Source of the DNA: Hyphomicrobium sp.
GTDB taxonomy: Bacteria > Pseudomonadota > Alphaproteobacteria > Rhizobiales > Hyphomicrobiaceae
Reading direction: 5' to 3'
DNA length: 12,027 bases
Assembly (NCBI GenBank): GCA_030609245.1
Contig: JAUWCP010000050.1
Location: 1-12,027 of the forward strand
Each line of letters opens with the position of its first letter. Position 1 is the first letter of the stretch. A program made the translations under genes and the position numbers. The notes below the pieces were generated by a model. It did no database searches. It worked only from the letters and a program-made list of their open reading frames with translations, and was not told where the DNA came from. Below, one piece after another: positions 1 through 6,173 of this stretch.

Positions 1-352
1 GACCCTCCGAGTAGAGCCGCCCGATCAGCGTATGGGCCTGGGGCTCACCGCGGCCGGCCGCCTCCTCGGCGAGCTTGAGCGCCGTCAGGTATTGTCCCTG
101 GTCGAACGCGATATAGGCCGCGTCCTCGCCTGTGGCTTCCACGAAGATTTTAGTGTCCGCTTTTTGGCCTGTGGCAGGTCCCGACTTAGGGGCAGCTTTG
201 GGGGTTGGCTTGATCTTGACCGACTTGCCAGGCGGCGGCTTGGAAACTTCCGTCTCGCGATACCAGGAGCTCGTCCCGGCGTGCATAGGCAGCGTGCCAG
301 CCACTAGGACACCGGCGGCGCCCAGAATCCGCGCAAGAAACCTGCGTCTCAT
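1..352 (-). CDS. Sel1/TPR-repeat exported protein, N-terminal part only (cut by window edge)
   Basis: The first 117 codons are present; the gene runs off the left edge. The product begins MRRRFLARIL, followed by a short hydrophobic stretch (about residues 8-25) with a likely signal-peptidase site near residue 25 (MHA-G). A Pro/Lys/Ala-rich linker (about 38-66) follows. From about residue 78 comes a helical repeat: DAAYIAFDQGQYLTAL, then AEEAAGRGEPQAHTLIGRLY, the A-x-x-G-x-x-x-A pattern of Sel1/TPR solenoids. Such repeats usually mediate protein-protein contacts, here probably in the periplasm; no partner can be named. The ATG overlaps the TGA of the preceding ThiE-like gene (ATGA), so the two are probably translationally coupled. 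Total length and number of repeats are unknown. Confidence 0.75.
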   Translation of the reverse strand, partial: MRRRFLARILGAAGVLVAGTLPMHAGTSSWYRETEVSKPPPGKSVKIKPTPKAAPKSGPATGQKADTKIFVEATGEDAAYIAFDQGQYLTALKLAEEAAGRGEPQAHTLIGRLYSEG

Positions 353-999
353 GCGGCAGCCTCCCGCGCCGTCAGGGCGCCTGCTAGATCCTGCGCCCAG
401 CGCGCCAACTCTTCGATGGCAAGGCCCGCCGGAATGGCAAGCGCAACAAAGTCAGCACCGGCGTGCGCCAAAGCCACTGCCTCCTGAGGCGTTTCAACAT
501 CGAAGGCGACGCACGGCACCTCGAATATTTCACTCCACCATTCGATGAGGGCCATCTGGCGCGCGCGTGCTGTTTCTCGATCCTCAACGTGGCCGGGGAT
601 TCCAAAGCCCACGTAGTCGGCGCCGGTGTCGCAGAGCGACATGGCGTCATGACGCGAGCGCCCAACGTCACCGCCGACGATAAAGCGATTGCCCATGATT
701 TGGCGCGCATCGCTATAATACTTCGCCACTTCCTTCGTCCAGGGCAGATGCACGCCATCAGCACGCAGGGTGCGAGCAAGCTGCGCGTCACCCACGATGA
801 GAGCTGCAACCCCCTTGGCCTGAGCGGCGTCTACGAGCGGCTTCGCCGACACCGCATCGGGCGGCGTGGCGCCGGCCGGAGCAATGAACAGCACTGCAAT
901 GTCGGCAGACTCAAGCACGACAGAAACGCGCCTAAGCACGTCCTCACTCATCGCCGCCTCAGCGAAGATACAAAGTCTTGGTCGATCCTCGCGTGCCAT
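349..999 (-). CDS. ThiE-like TIM-barrel protein (thiamine-phosphate-synthase family, probably non-canonical)
   Basis: 216 aa. The start at 999 is chosen because AGGGA lies about 9 nt upstream and the protein then begins MAREDRPRL, a natural first barrel strand; a longer frame upstream has no family-like sequence. Family marks are RADGVHLPW (about residues 79-87), GADYVGFGIP (126-135) and AGADFVALAIP (180-190), the repeating strand/phosphate-loop pattern of ThiE/TenI. True ThiE couples HMP-PP to the thiazole phosphate. Here the usual N-D-R motif before the first of these is GDA (70-72), and the T-x-T-K pyrophosphate motif after GADYVG is replaced by GHVEDRE. The family call is good; thiamine phosphate synthase activity is doubtful. 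It overlaps the Sel1 gene by ATGA. In Hyphomicrobiales a protein like this commonly follows the class I aldolase gene (from memory); here three genes intervene. Confidence 0.82.
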   Translation of the reverse strand: MAREDRPRLCIFAEAAMSEDVLRRVSVVLESADIAVLFIAPAGATPPDAVSAKPLVDAAQAKGVAALIVGDAQLARTLRADGVHLPWTKEVAKYYSDARQIMGNRFIVGGDVGRSRHDAMSLCDTGADYVGFGIPGHVEDRETARARQMALIEWWSEIFEVPCVAFDVETPQEAVALAHAGADFVALAIPAGLAIEELARWAQDLAGALTAREAAA

Positions 1000-1374
1000 C
1001 GGCACAATCCCTATGCCACTACTCGGCCACCGGTTGCATGGATTTGGCAGCCTATTCAACCGTATTGGGGCGGAAAAGCGGCACGCCGGACCCATCTCAT
1101 GGGGCCGGGTCGCTCCTTGCCTCGGATATTGCTTATCCCAGTGAAAACCCGCGCTTACCAGTTATCCGGCAGCCTGCGTGCGGCCGGACAGAATTTAGCA
1201 CGCTCTGCACGAAAGGATGCAACTGCAACGGCAGCTCGATGACCTCTTTTTCGCACACCGCCATGTCGCAGCGGTAGCCTTAATGGTCTTGTGCGGATGG
1301 ACAGGTAACTCGGATGTTTCCGATTGTGCTATGTTTACGGATTACTTTGACAAAACAAATGAGAGAGGCGCGCC
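1000..1374. other. 375-bp divergent intergenic region between ThiE-like gene and hdeD
   Basis: No convincing gene is seen here on either strand. It must hold the promoters of the ThiE-like gene (minus) and the HdeD gene (plus), but I found no -35/-10 pair near consensus; TATGTT at 1330-1335 is a possible -10 for the HdeD gene with no good -35. An imperfect hairpin lies at 1086-1108: CCGGACCC and GGGGCCGG with one A-G mismatch and a 7-nt loop. A small inverted repeat GGATA/TATCC lies at about 1123-1138. Confidence 0.5.
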
Positions 1375-1968
1375 ATGGCTCAATCTTTGTCGCAAGCCGA
1401 TATCGAAGCGAAACTGGCCCAGGCCAGAGCGCATATCGCGGAGAAATGGGGCTGGTTTTTAGCCCTCGGCATTGTTCTCATCTTGGTGGGGATCGCCGCC
1501 ATTTGCTTCCCCCTTGTCTCCACCATCGCCGCCAAGATTTTCCTTGGCTGGCTGTTCCTCATCGGCGGTGTATTCATGATCATCCATGCCTTCTCTGCCC
1601 AAGGTTGGGGGGGCTTCTTGTGGAGTTTGCTGATCGGCGTCCTCTACCTGATCGCCGGCGGCTACCTGGCCTTCTTCCCCCTCACCGGGCTCTTAACATT
1701 GGCCATCCTGCTTGCCATCCTCTTCGCAGCAGAGGGCATTATGGAGATCATCATGGCCTATCGGGTGCACCCATCCGAGGGCTGGGGCTGGCTTCTGCTG
1801 AGCGGAATTGCCGCACTCGCCGTGGGCGTTCTCATCTTCTTGGGGCTGCCAAGTTCGGCAACATGGGCGCTTGGCCTACTCGTTGGTATAAACTTGCTAT
1901 TTTCCGGCTGGAGCTACGTCTTCTTGGCGATGGCCGGCCGCAAGGCAAAGGAAGCTGTGGCCGCTTAG
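1375..1968 (+). CDS. hdeD: HdeD-family (DUF308) six-helix inner-membrane protein
   Basis: 197 aa, about the usual HdeD length. After a soluble N-terminal helix (residues 1-24) there are six hydrophobic segments at about 26-46, 51-72, 80-101, 104-126, 137-158 and 162-187, and a short basic C-terminus. The pattern of paired helices, with ALGIVLILVGI and a helix 3-4 segment containing YLIAGGYL, is typical of the HdeD/DUF308 family. In E. coli HdeD is part of an acid-resistance island; in alphaproteobacteria the family is widespread and its molecular role is not established. The start has AGAGG 6 nt upstream of the ATG. It is a single plus-strand gene, followed by a hairpin at 2013-2044 and then another plus-strand gene after a 106-bp gap. 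The family call is secure; the symbol is by family only. Confidence 0.88.
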   Translation: MAQSLSQADIEAKLAQARAHIAEKWGWFLALGIVLILVGIAAICFPLVSTIAAKIFLGWLFLIGGVFMIIHAFSAQGWGGFLWSLLIGVLYLIAGGYLAFFPLTGLLTLAILLAILFAAEGIMEIIMAYRVHPSEGWGWLLLSGIAALAVGVLIFLGLPSSATWALGLLVGINLLFSGWSYVFLAMAGRKAKEAVAA

Positions 1969-2012
1969 CGGACGCAGATCAACAATAGCTCGGGTCTCAC
2001 CCCAAGCAACCA

Positions 2013-2044
2013 GCCCGGCGGGCAGCATCTTCGTTCCGCCGGGC
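2013..2044. terminator. GC-rich hairpin after hdeD, possible terminator
   Basis: GCCCGGCGG (2013-2021) and CCGCCGGGC (2036-2044) form a perfect 9-bp stem around a 14-nt loop, 45 nt after the hdeD stop. There is no T-run on either side, so if it ends transcription it is not a classical intrinsic terminator. It could instead be in the leader of the next gene, which starts at 2075. Confidence 0.4.
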
Positions 2045-2074
2045 CCCACCAATGACCTTCAGGATGACTGTGTC

Positions 2075-2359
2075 ATGCACAGACACGTACCACTCGCTGT
2101 TCTTGTTCTGGGTCTCGCTTTTGGCGCCGGCGATATCGCGCTTATTTCCAGCGCCCAAGCCGAGCCAGAAACGCCCGCCGAGATCATCGCCGTGCAGATC
2201 CGCAAGCAGGGCTACAAGTGCGGCAAGGCGGAGAAGGCGGAACGCGATGTCGAGGCATCGAAACCAAACGTGCCGGTCTGGATCCTCACATGCGACAACG
2301 CACGCTATCGCGTACACGTCTACGGGAACTTGCCCGACAAGGTCGAACGTCTCGATTGA
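2075..2359 (+). CDS. Small secreted protein with two cysteines, unknown function
   Basis: 94 aa. Residues 1-29 form a clear signal peptide: a basic start (MHRH), a hydrophobic core LAVLVLGLAFGAG, and the AQA|EP cleavage site. The mature part (about 65 aa) is polar and contains exactly two cysteines, C49 in QGYKCGK and C73 in WILTCDN. This suggests one disulfide in the periplasm. The pattern V/I-R-x-Q-G-Y-x-C, then W-x-L-x-C-x-N-A-x-Y-R-V, resembles short uncharacterised alphaproteobacterial exported proteins; I cannot give a function. AGGA lies 10 nt before the ATG. It converges with the GlcG/HbpS gene, 30 bp away. Confidence 0.75.
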   Translation: MHRHVPLAVLVLGLAFGAGDIALISSAQAEPETPAEIIAVQIRKQGYKCGKAEKAERDVEASKPNVPVWILTCDNARYRVHVYGNLPDKVERLD

Positions 2360-2389
2360 GGCACCGCCAAGTTCGGCTTATTGCCGTGC

Positions 2390-2824
2390 TCAAGTACGCC
2401 AGGGGTGTGCCGGCAGGTCGCTGACACCGACCACTTTGACGCCGGCCTCGGCCACCGCATGGTCGTTCTCCACCGCGCTGCCACTGACTCCGATGGCGCC
2501 CACCAGAACGCCGTCCTCATCGACGATCGGCAACCCGCCAGGAAACGTAATCAAACCCTCGTTCGAGTGCTCAATGCCGTACAACGAGTTGCCGGGCTGG
2601 GATAACTTACCGATCTCGCCTGTCGGCATCCCGAAATAGACGGCCGTCATCGCCTTCTTGATGGCGATGTCGATCGAGCCGACCCAGGCGTCGTCCATGC
2701 GCACAAACGCCTTCAGGTTGGCGCCTGAATCGACGACGGCGATGCACATTTGCGTCTTGAGCTTCACCGCTTCCTTGCGCGCTGCGTCGATTGCGGCGCG
2801 GGCATTGTCCATCGTCACATGCAT
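2390..2824 (-). CDS. GlcG/HbpS family (DUF336) heme-binding-type protein
   Basis: 144 aa from the start at 2824, chosen because GGAGA lies about 9 nt upstream; the longer frame adds only 17 unrelated residues. Family features in order: the helix DNARAAIDAARKEA (6-19), strand CIAVVDSGANLKAFVRMD (27-44), the helix with IAIKKAMTAVYFG (53-65), PTGE (67-70), and FPGGLPIVDEDGVLVGAIGVSG (94-115), the family's best-conserved block, then a C-terminal helix. Members are small alpha/beta proteins that form oligomers; HbpS of Streptomyces binds heme extracellularly, and GlcG is encoded with glycolate genes. No signal peptide is visible, so this one is probably cytoplasmic. Its substrate or ligand cannot be told from sequence. 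It lies 144 bp downstream of the aldolase gene in the same direction, with two hairpins between. Confidence 0.87.
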   Translation of the reverse strand: MHVTMDNARAAIDAARKEAVKLKTQMCIAVVDSGANLKAFVRMDDAWVGSIDIAIKKAMTAVYFGMPTGEIGKLSQPGNSLYGIEHSNEGLITFPGGLPIVDEDGVLVGAIGVSGSAVENDHAVAEAGVKVVGVSDLPAHPWRT

Positions 2825-2884
2825 GGTCGGCTTTCTCCACGAACAGGGGGCTGGAACTGGAAACTTGGGCTGCACATTGCAGCC

Positions 2885-2905
2885 GCGCGGCTGAGAGAGC
2901 CGCGC
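2885..2905. terminator. Strong 8-bp hairpin between aldolase and GlcG/HbpS genes
   Basis: GCGCGGCT (2885-2892) and AGCCGCGC (2898-2905) pair perfectly around a GAGAG loop. The left arm is also part of the self-complementary 12-mer at 2881-2892. No T-run follows on either strand. Together with the second hairpin at 2920-2939 it probably ends or attenuates transcription from the aldolase gene, but it could also stabilise the 3' end of the mRNA. Confidence 0.45.
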
Positions 2906-2919
2906 TCAGTACGAACTGA

Positions 2920-2939
2920 TACCCCTAAGATGGGGGGTA
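2920..2939. terminator. Second hairpin downstream of the aldolase gene
   Basis: TACCCC (2920-2925) and GGGGTA (2934-2939) form a 6-bp stem with an 8-nt loop, 30 bp past the aldolase stop in the direction of transcription. No T-run follows, so the terminator role is only a guess. Confidence 0.35.
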
Positions 2940-2968
2940 GAGAAAGCAGGTACCATGCGCCTAATGTC

Positions 2969-4003
2969 TCAGGCCGCCTTCTCGAGCGTCTCGTTCCATT
3001 CGCCGAGAGCTGCGAGGCTGTTCATCTTGGCGCGATGCGTGAAAGCGCGCTGAGCGGCCGCGACATTCTCTGACTTGCCGCCCCAGGCTTGAAGCGCCGC
3101 ATGCTGAAGCGCGCGGCCATAGGAGAATGTGAGCTTCCAAGGCAGGCCGCCGATCTGATTCATCAGCGACAGGTTCCGGGTCGCCTGCTCGTCCGATTGG
3201 CCGCCGGACAGAAAGGCGATGCCAGCGACGGCGGGGGGGACCGTTGTCTTCAGACATGAGATCGTCATTTCGGCAACCTGTTCGGGACTTGCCTGCTTCG
3301 GCGATTTCTGGCCGGCGATCACCATGTTCGGTTTCAAGATCATACCGTCGAGCTGAACGCCAGCGTCATAAAGCTCGCGAAAGACCATGCGTTGAATCCA
3401 TTGGGTCACCTCGAAGCAGCGTTCGATGGTGTGGTCGGCGTGGGGACCGTCCATCAGCACTTCAGGCTCCACGACCGGCACGATCCCCGCCTCCTGACTC
3501 AGCGCGGCATAACGGGCCAGAGCATGCGCGTTGGCCTTGATGCAGTTCCAAGTGGGTGCGCCGTTGGCAATGGTGATGACCGCGCGCCACTTCGCAAAGC
3601 GCGCACCAAGCTGATAATACTCCGCAAAACGTTCGCGCAGGCCATCGAGGCCTTCCGTTATCTTCTCGATTTCCAAGGTGGGGCCAGCGAGCGGCTTGGC
3701 GCCGCTGTCGACCTTTATGCCGGGCACTGCGCCATCTGCCTTGATGACGTCGACGAGCGGCGTGCCGTCGGCAGCCTTTTGCCGGATCGTCTCATCATAA
3801 AGAATGACACCGGAGACATGGTTCTTCATGGCCTCGGTGTCCCGGAACAACATCTCGCGATAGTCTCGGCGGGTTTCCTCGGTAGAGGTCACACCGATCG
3901 CATCAAAGCGCTTTTTTATGGTGCCTGTGCTTTCGTCGGCAGCGAGGAGTCCTTTGCCCAGAGCAACGATGGCGTTGGCAATGTCTGAGAGTTTCTCTGT
4001 CAT
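2969..4003 (-). CDS. fba: Class I fructose-1,6-bisphosphate aldolase
   Basis: 344 aa. It cleaves fructose 1,6-bisphosphate to DHAP and glyceraldehyde 3-phosphate through a lysine Schiff base (glycolysis/gluconeogenesis or Calvin cycle, cytoplasm). Class I marks by comparison with the vertebrate enzyme: LAADESTGTIKKRF (20-33, D23), K97 in GIKVD, K138 in AKWRAV, E179 and E181 in VVEPEVL, the Schiff-base lysine K224 in ILKPNMV, FLSGGQS (264-270) and R297 in FSYGRAL. All expected active-site residues are present. The C-terminus is short (ETLEKAA) and lacks the terminal Tyr that tunes substrate preference in vertebrate aldolases. AAGAGGT lies 8 nt before the ATG. It is divergent from the CHRD gene across 227 bp. 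The glyceraldehyde-3-phosphate dehydrogenase and phosphoglycerate kinase genes that often precede it are not here. Confidence 0.97.
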   Translation of the reverse strand: MTEKLSDIANAIVALGKGLLAADESTGTIKKRFDAIGVTSTEETRRDYREMLFRDTEAMKNHVSGVILYDETIRQKAADGTPLVDVIKADGAVPGIKVDSGAKPLAGPTLEIEKITEGLDGLRERFAEYYQLGARFAKWRAVITIANGAPTWNCIKANAHALARYAALSQEAGIVPVVEPEVLMDGPHADHTIERCFEVTQWIQRMVFRELYDAGVQLDGMILKPNMVIAGQKSPKQASPEQVAEMTISCLKTTVPPAVAGIAFLSGGQSDEQATRNLSLMNQIGGLPWKLTFSYGRALQHAALQAWGGKSENVAAAQRAFTHRAKMNSLAALGEWNETLEKAA

Positions 4004-4083
4004 TGGACGACCTCTTACTGGGTAGGCAGGAATTCTGCTGGAGAGGAATTAGCGCCATTTCGCCATCGGAGCCAGGGGTTAAG

Positions 4084-4109
4084 GGCGCAAAGATGCGAAT
4101 GTTTGCGCC
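4084..4109. promoter_or_regulatory. 26-bp perfect dyad in the fba/CHRD intergenic region, operator-like
   Basis: GGCGCAAA (4084-4091) and TTTGCGCC (4102-4109) are perfect inverted repeats separated by 10 nt. The site lies 81-106 bp upstream of the aldolase start and 122 bp upstream of the CHRD start. Half-site length and a centre-to-centre distance of about 18 bp suit a dimeric helix-turn-helix regulator. The regulator is unknown. Confidence 0.45.
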
Positions 4110-4118
4110 AAGTCTTCC

Positions 4119-4138
4119 GCACCCGCAGCGGTGGGTGC
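4119..4138. promoter_or_regulatory. Second inverted repeat upstream of fba
   Basis: GCACCC (4119-4124) and GGGTGC (4133-4138) flank an 8-nt spacer. It lies between the 26-bp dyad and the CHRD gene and could be an operator or a small mRNA hairpin. Further on, a perfect TTGACA box on the minus strand (plus positions 4188-4193) could be a -35 for fba, but no good -10 follows at 16-18 nt. Confidence 0.3.
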
Positions 4139-4230
4139 ATAAATGGACACTTGGCATCTGAGCGCCACAAGAAGTTCAAAACTTTCGTGTCAAGTCTTGG
4201 CGGAGTTGATTGTGCAGGGAGACGCCAGCA

Positions 4231-4647
4231 ATGACGGCAACGGGCATACGGGTTGGGATTTTTCTCTTGACGGCGGTCATCTTCGCAGTCTCGGGGTCCG
4301 CCGCTTTCGCCGAGAGGTTGACCTTCAAAGCCGAACTCAAGAGCGTCCAGGGCACGGAAAGCAAGGCTTCCGGCCAGCTGAGCGCCGCATATGACACCAG
4401 CACCAGGAAGCTCACATGGCGCGGCAGCTATGGCGGGCTTGGCACTTACGCCACCGCGGCCGGCATACATGGGCCATCCTCCGGCGTCGTGCTGAGGCTA
4501 CGCAATATCAATAGCCCCTTCGATGGCACGGCAATTCTCTCAGACAAACAGGCGGCCGATCTCATTGCAGGGCGTTGGTTTGTTCTAGTGCGGACAGCCC
4601 GCCACCCGGACGGAGAGCTGCGCGGGCAGATCGAACCCGTAAAATAG
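4231..4647 (+). CDS. Secreted CHRD-domain protein
   Basis: 138 aa. The start at 4231 has GGGAG 9 nt upstream and gives a proper signal peptide (residues 1-27, hydrophobic core IRVGIFLLTAVIFAV, cleavage at AFA|ER). The rest is one CHRD domain: LTFKAELKSVQG (30-41), LTWRGSYGGLGTYATAAGIHGP (61-82), then ADLIAGRWFVLVRTARHPDGELRGQI (109-134). CHRD is a small beta-sandwich domain, named after chordin, found in many exported bacterial proteins; its function in bacteria is unknown. Two histidines common in the family are changed: AHIHGP is AGIHGP here, and the VHT near the end is VRT. The gene is divergent from fba and convergent with the oxoamine-synthase remnant, 16 bp away. Confidence 0.88.
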   Translation: MTATGIRVGIFLLTAVIFAVSGSAAFAERLTFKAELKSVQGTESKASGQLSAAYDTSTRKLTWRGSYGGLGTYATAAGIHGPSSGVVLRLRNINSPFDGTAILSDKQAADLIAGRWFVLVRTARHPDGELRGQIEPVK

Positions 4648-4663
4648 CCCGACTGTTTTCAGC

Positions 4664-5041
4664 CTAAAACTGCTCGAGCGCGCTAAGCGCCTCGTCAATG
4701 TCGGCTGGCATGTGGTCGGCGCACATCTGGAAGCCGATCTCATCGTCACCCTTAGGCACGATGGGATAGCCCAACCCCATCGCCAAGATCCCATTTGCTC
4801 GCAGGTGCGCAACGAGGCGGGCGGTACGGTCCGTGTCCCTCACCATCAACGGAACGACGGGGTGCTGACCCGCAACGGTCTCAAGCCGCATCAGTGTCAG
4901 CCCTTCCCTGAAACGGGCCGTCATGGCACGCAAGTGATCAAACCGCTGGCGCCTGTGCGGACTGTCAACGAGTTCGACGGCAGCAAGCGCCGCTCCAGGC
5001 GAGCTGCGGTGCCGCCTCAGCGGAGGCGGAGAGGAGCGCGG
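4664..5041 (-). pseudogene. C-terminal remnant of a PLP-dependent alpha-oxoamine synthase (KBL/AONS/SPT type)
   Basis: The reading frame from about 5041 to the TAG at 4664 encodes about 125 residues that match only the small C-terminal domain of this fold-type I PLP family: AALAAVELV, an interval like the L..L...F...L helix (FDHLRAMTARFREGL), PVVPLMVRD, LRANGILAMGLGYPIVPKG, then FQMCADH and a final helix IDEALSALEQF. Intact enzymes are about 400 aa and carry the PLP lysine in the large domain, which is missing here. The frame is closed by a TGA at 5078-5080, and 36 bp further begins the stop of the UDP-glucuronate epimerase gene, so no room is left for the missing 270 or more residues. An ATG at 4923 could still be translated, but the peptide could not be an active enzyme. 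Whether the parent was glycine acetyltransferase, AONS or serine palmitoyltransferase cannot be decided. Confidence 0.7.
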
Positions 5042-5116
5042 GCCTGCCTCCCTGCTCCTTGCCGTTCTCCGTATCCATCACGTAACGGGTCGCGCCCGGC
5101 ACGCGCATCGGCCCAC

Positions 5117-6121
5117 TCAGCCATAATAGCTGCGATACCATTCGACAAAGCGGGGAATGCCGACCTCAATCGGCGTCGATGGCTTGAAGCCTACATCGTC
5201 AACCAGCGCATCGACGTCAGCATAGGTCTTCGGCACGTCACCTGGCTGTATGGGCAAGAAGTTCTTCTTCGCCTCGCGACCCACCGCTTTCTCGATACAG
5301 GCAATGAACTGCATCAATTCAACGGGATTGTTGTTGCCTATATTGTAGACCCGGTAGGGAGCAGCAGAGGTGGCCGGATCGGGATGATCGCCGCTCCAAG
5401 AGCCGTTGGGCTCGGCGACCTTGTCGGCGGAACGAAGGACACCTTCGACGATGTCGTCGATATAGGTGAAGTCGCGCGCATGGTTGCCATTGTTGAATAC
5501 GTCGATCGGCTCACCGGAGAGGATCTTGCGTGTGAACAAAAATAGCGCCATATCCGGGCGGCCCCAGGGCCCGTACACGGTGAAAAAGCGCAAGGCTGTC
5601 ACGGGCAAGCGATAAAGGTGCGCATACGTGTGCGCCATCAGCTCGTTTGCCTTTTTCGAGGCGCCATAGAGACTCAAGGGATGGTCGACATTCTGGTGCA
5701 CATTGAACGGCATCGCCGTGTTGGCGCCATAGACCGAACTCGATGACGCGAGGACCAAGTGTTCGACGCCCGTGTGGCGGCATCCCTCCAGGATGTGCAG
5801 CGTGCCAACAATGTTTGAGTCGATATAGGCGTGCGGATTTTCCAGCGAATAGCGCACACCGGCTTGTGCAGCGAGGTGAATGACGCGGGCCGGGCGCTCC
5901 TCGGTAAACAGGCTCTCGACCCCTGAACGATCGGCCAAATCAAGCTTATGGAACTTGAAGCCGTTGCGCCCTTCAAGTCGGCGTAGCCGCGCCTCCTTGA
6001 GCTTCACGTCGTAGTAGCTGTTGAGGTTGTCGAGACCTATCACCTCATCGCCACGGTCGAGAAGCGCTTTGGCGGTGTGATAGCCGATGAACCCAGCAGC
6101 GCCGGTAACGAGAAACCTCAT
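5117..6121 (-). CDS. lpsL: UDP-glucuronate 4-epimerase (NAD-dependent SDR)
   Basis: 334 aa. It interconverts UDP-glucuronate and UDP-galacturonate, supplying GalA for LPS, exopolysaccharide or capsule. The NAD site GAAGFIG is at 7-13; LDNLNSYYDVKLKEAR (30-45) is a hallmark of this epimerase subgroup; the catalytic set is the Ser in ASSSSVYG (125-132) with Y152 and K156 in YGASK. RFFTVYGPWGRPDMA, VFNNGNHARDFTYIDDI and the IQPGDVPKTYADVD block near the C-terminus complete the match, with the full family length. The start at 6121 is chosen for MRFLVTG; GGGGGAGG ends only 3 nt upstream, which is closer than usual. A GTG six codons upstream is less likely. It follows cysNC by 52 bp on the same strand. 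The symbol follows the rhizobial LpsL name by family. Confidence 0.92.
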   Translation of the reverse strand: MRFLVTGAAGFIGYHTAKALLDRGDEVIGLDNLNSYYDVKLKEARLRRLEGRNGFKFHKLDLADRSGVESLFTEERPARVIHLAAQAGVRYSLENPHAYIDSNIVGTLHILEGCRHTGVEHLVLASSSSVYGANTAMPFNVHQNVDHPLSLYGASKKANELMAHTYAHLYRLPVTALRFFTVYGPWGRPDMALFLFTRKILSGEPIDVFNNGNHARDFTYIDDIVEGVLRSADKVAEPNGSWSGDHPDPATSAAPYRVYNIGNNNPVELMQFIACIEKAVGREAKKNFLPIQPGDVPKTYADVDALVDDVGFKPSTPIEVGIPRFVEWYRSYYG

Positions 6122-6173
6122 GTGCCTCCCCCGGTGCACAGGTTGCGCGGGCGCCCCCCGCTGGCGCTACACA

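Noticed and set aside
463..1242. Long plus-strand open frame (259 codons) opposite the ThiE-like gene
   Set aside because: It is antisense to a well-supported gene, its translation is rich in Arg, His and Ala without any motif, and it has no ribosome site; a usual shadow in GC-rich DNA.
4165..4193. Sigma-70 promoter for fba with a perfect TTGACA (minus strand)
   Set aside because: At 16-18 nt downstream the hexamers are CTTGTG, TTGTGG and TGTGGC, none like TATAAT, so the pair is not supported.
4712..5545. Plus-strand open frame of 277 codons
   Set aside because: It spans the antisense of the oxoamine-synthase remnant and of the UDP-glucuronate epimerase end, with no recognisable domain; shadow.
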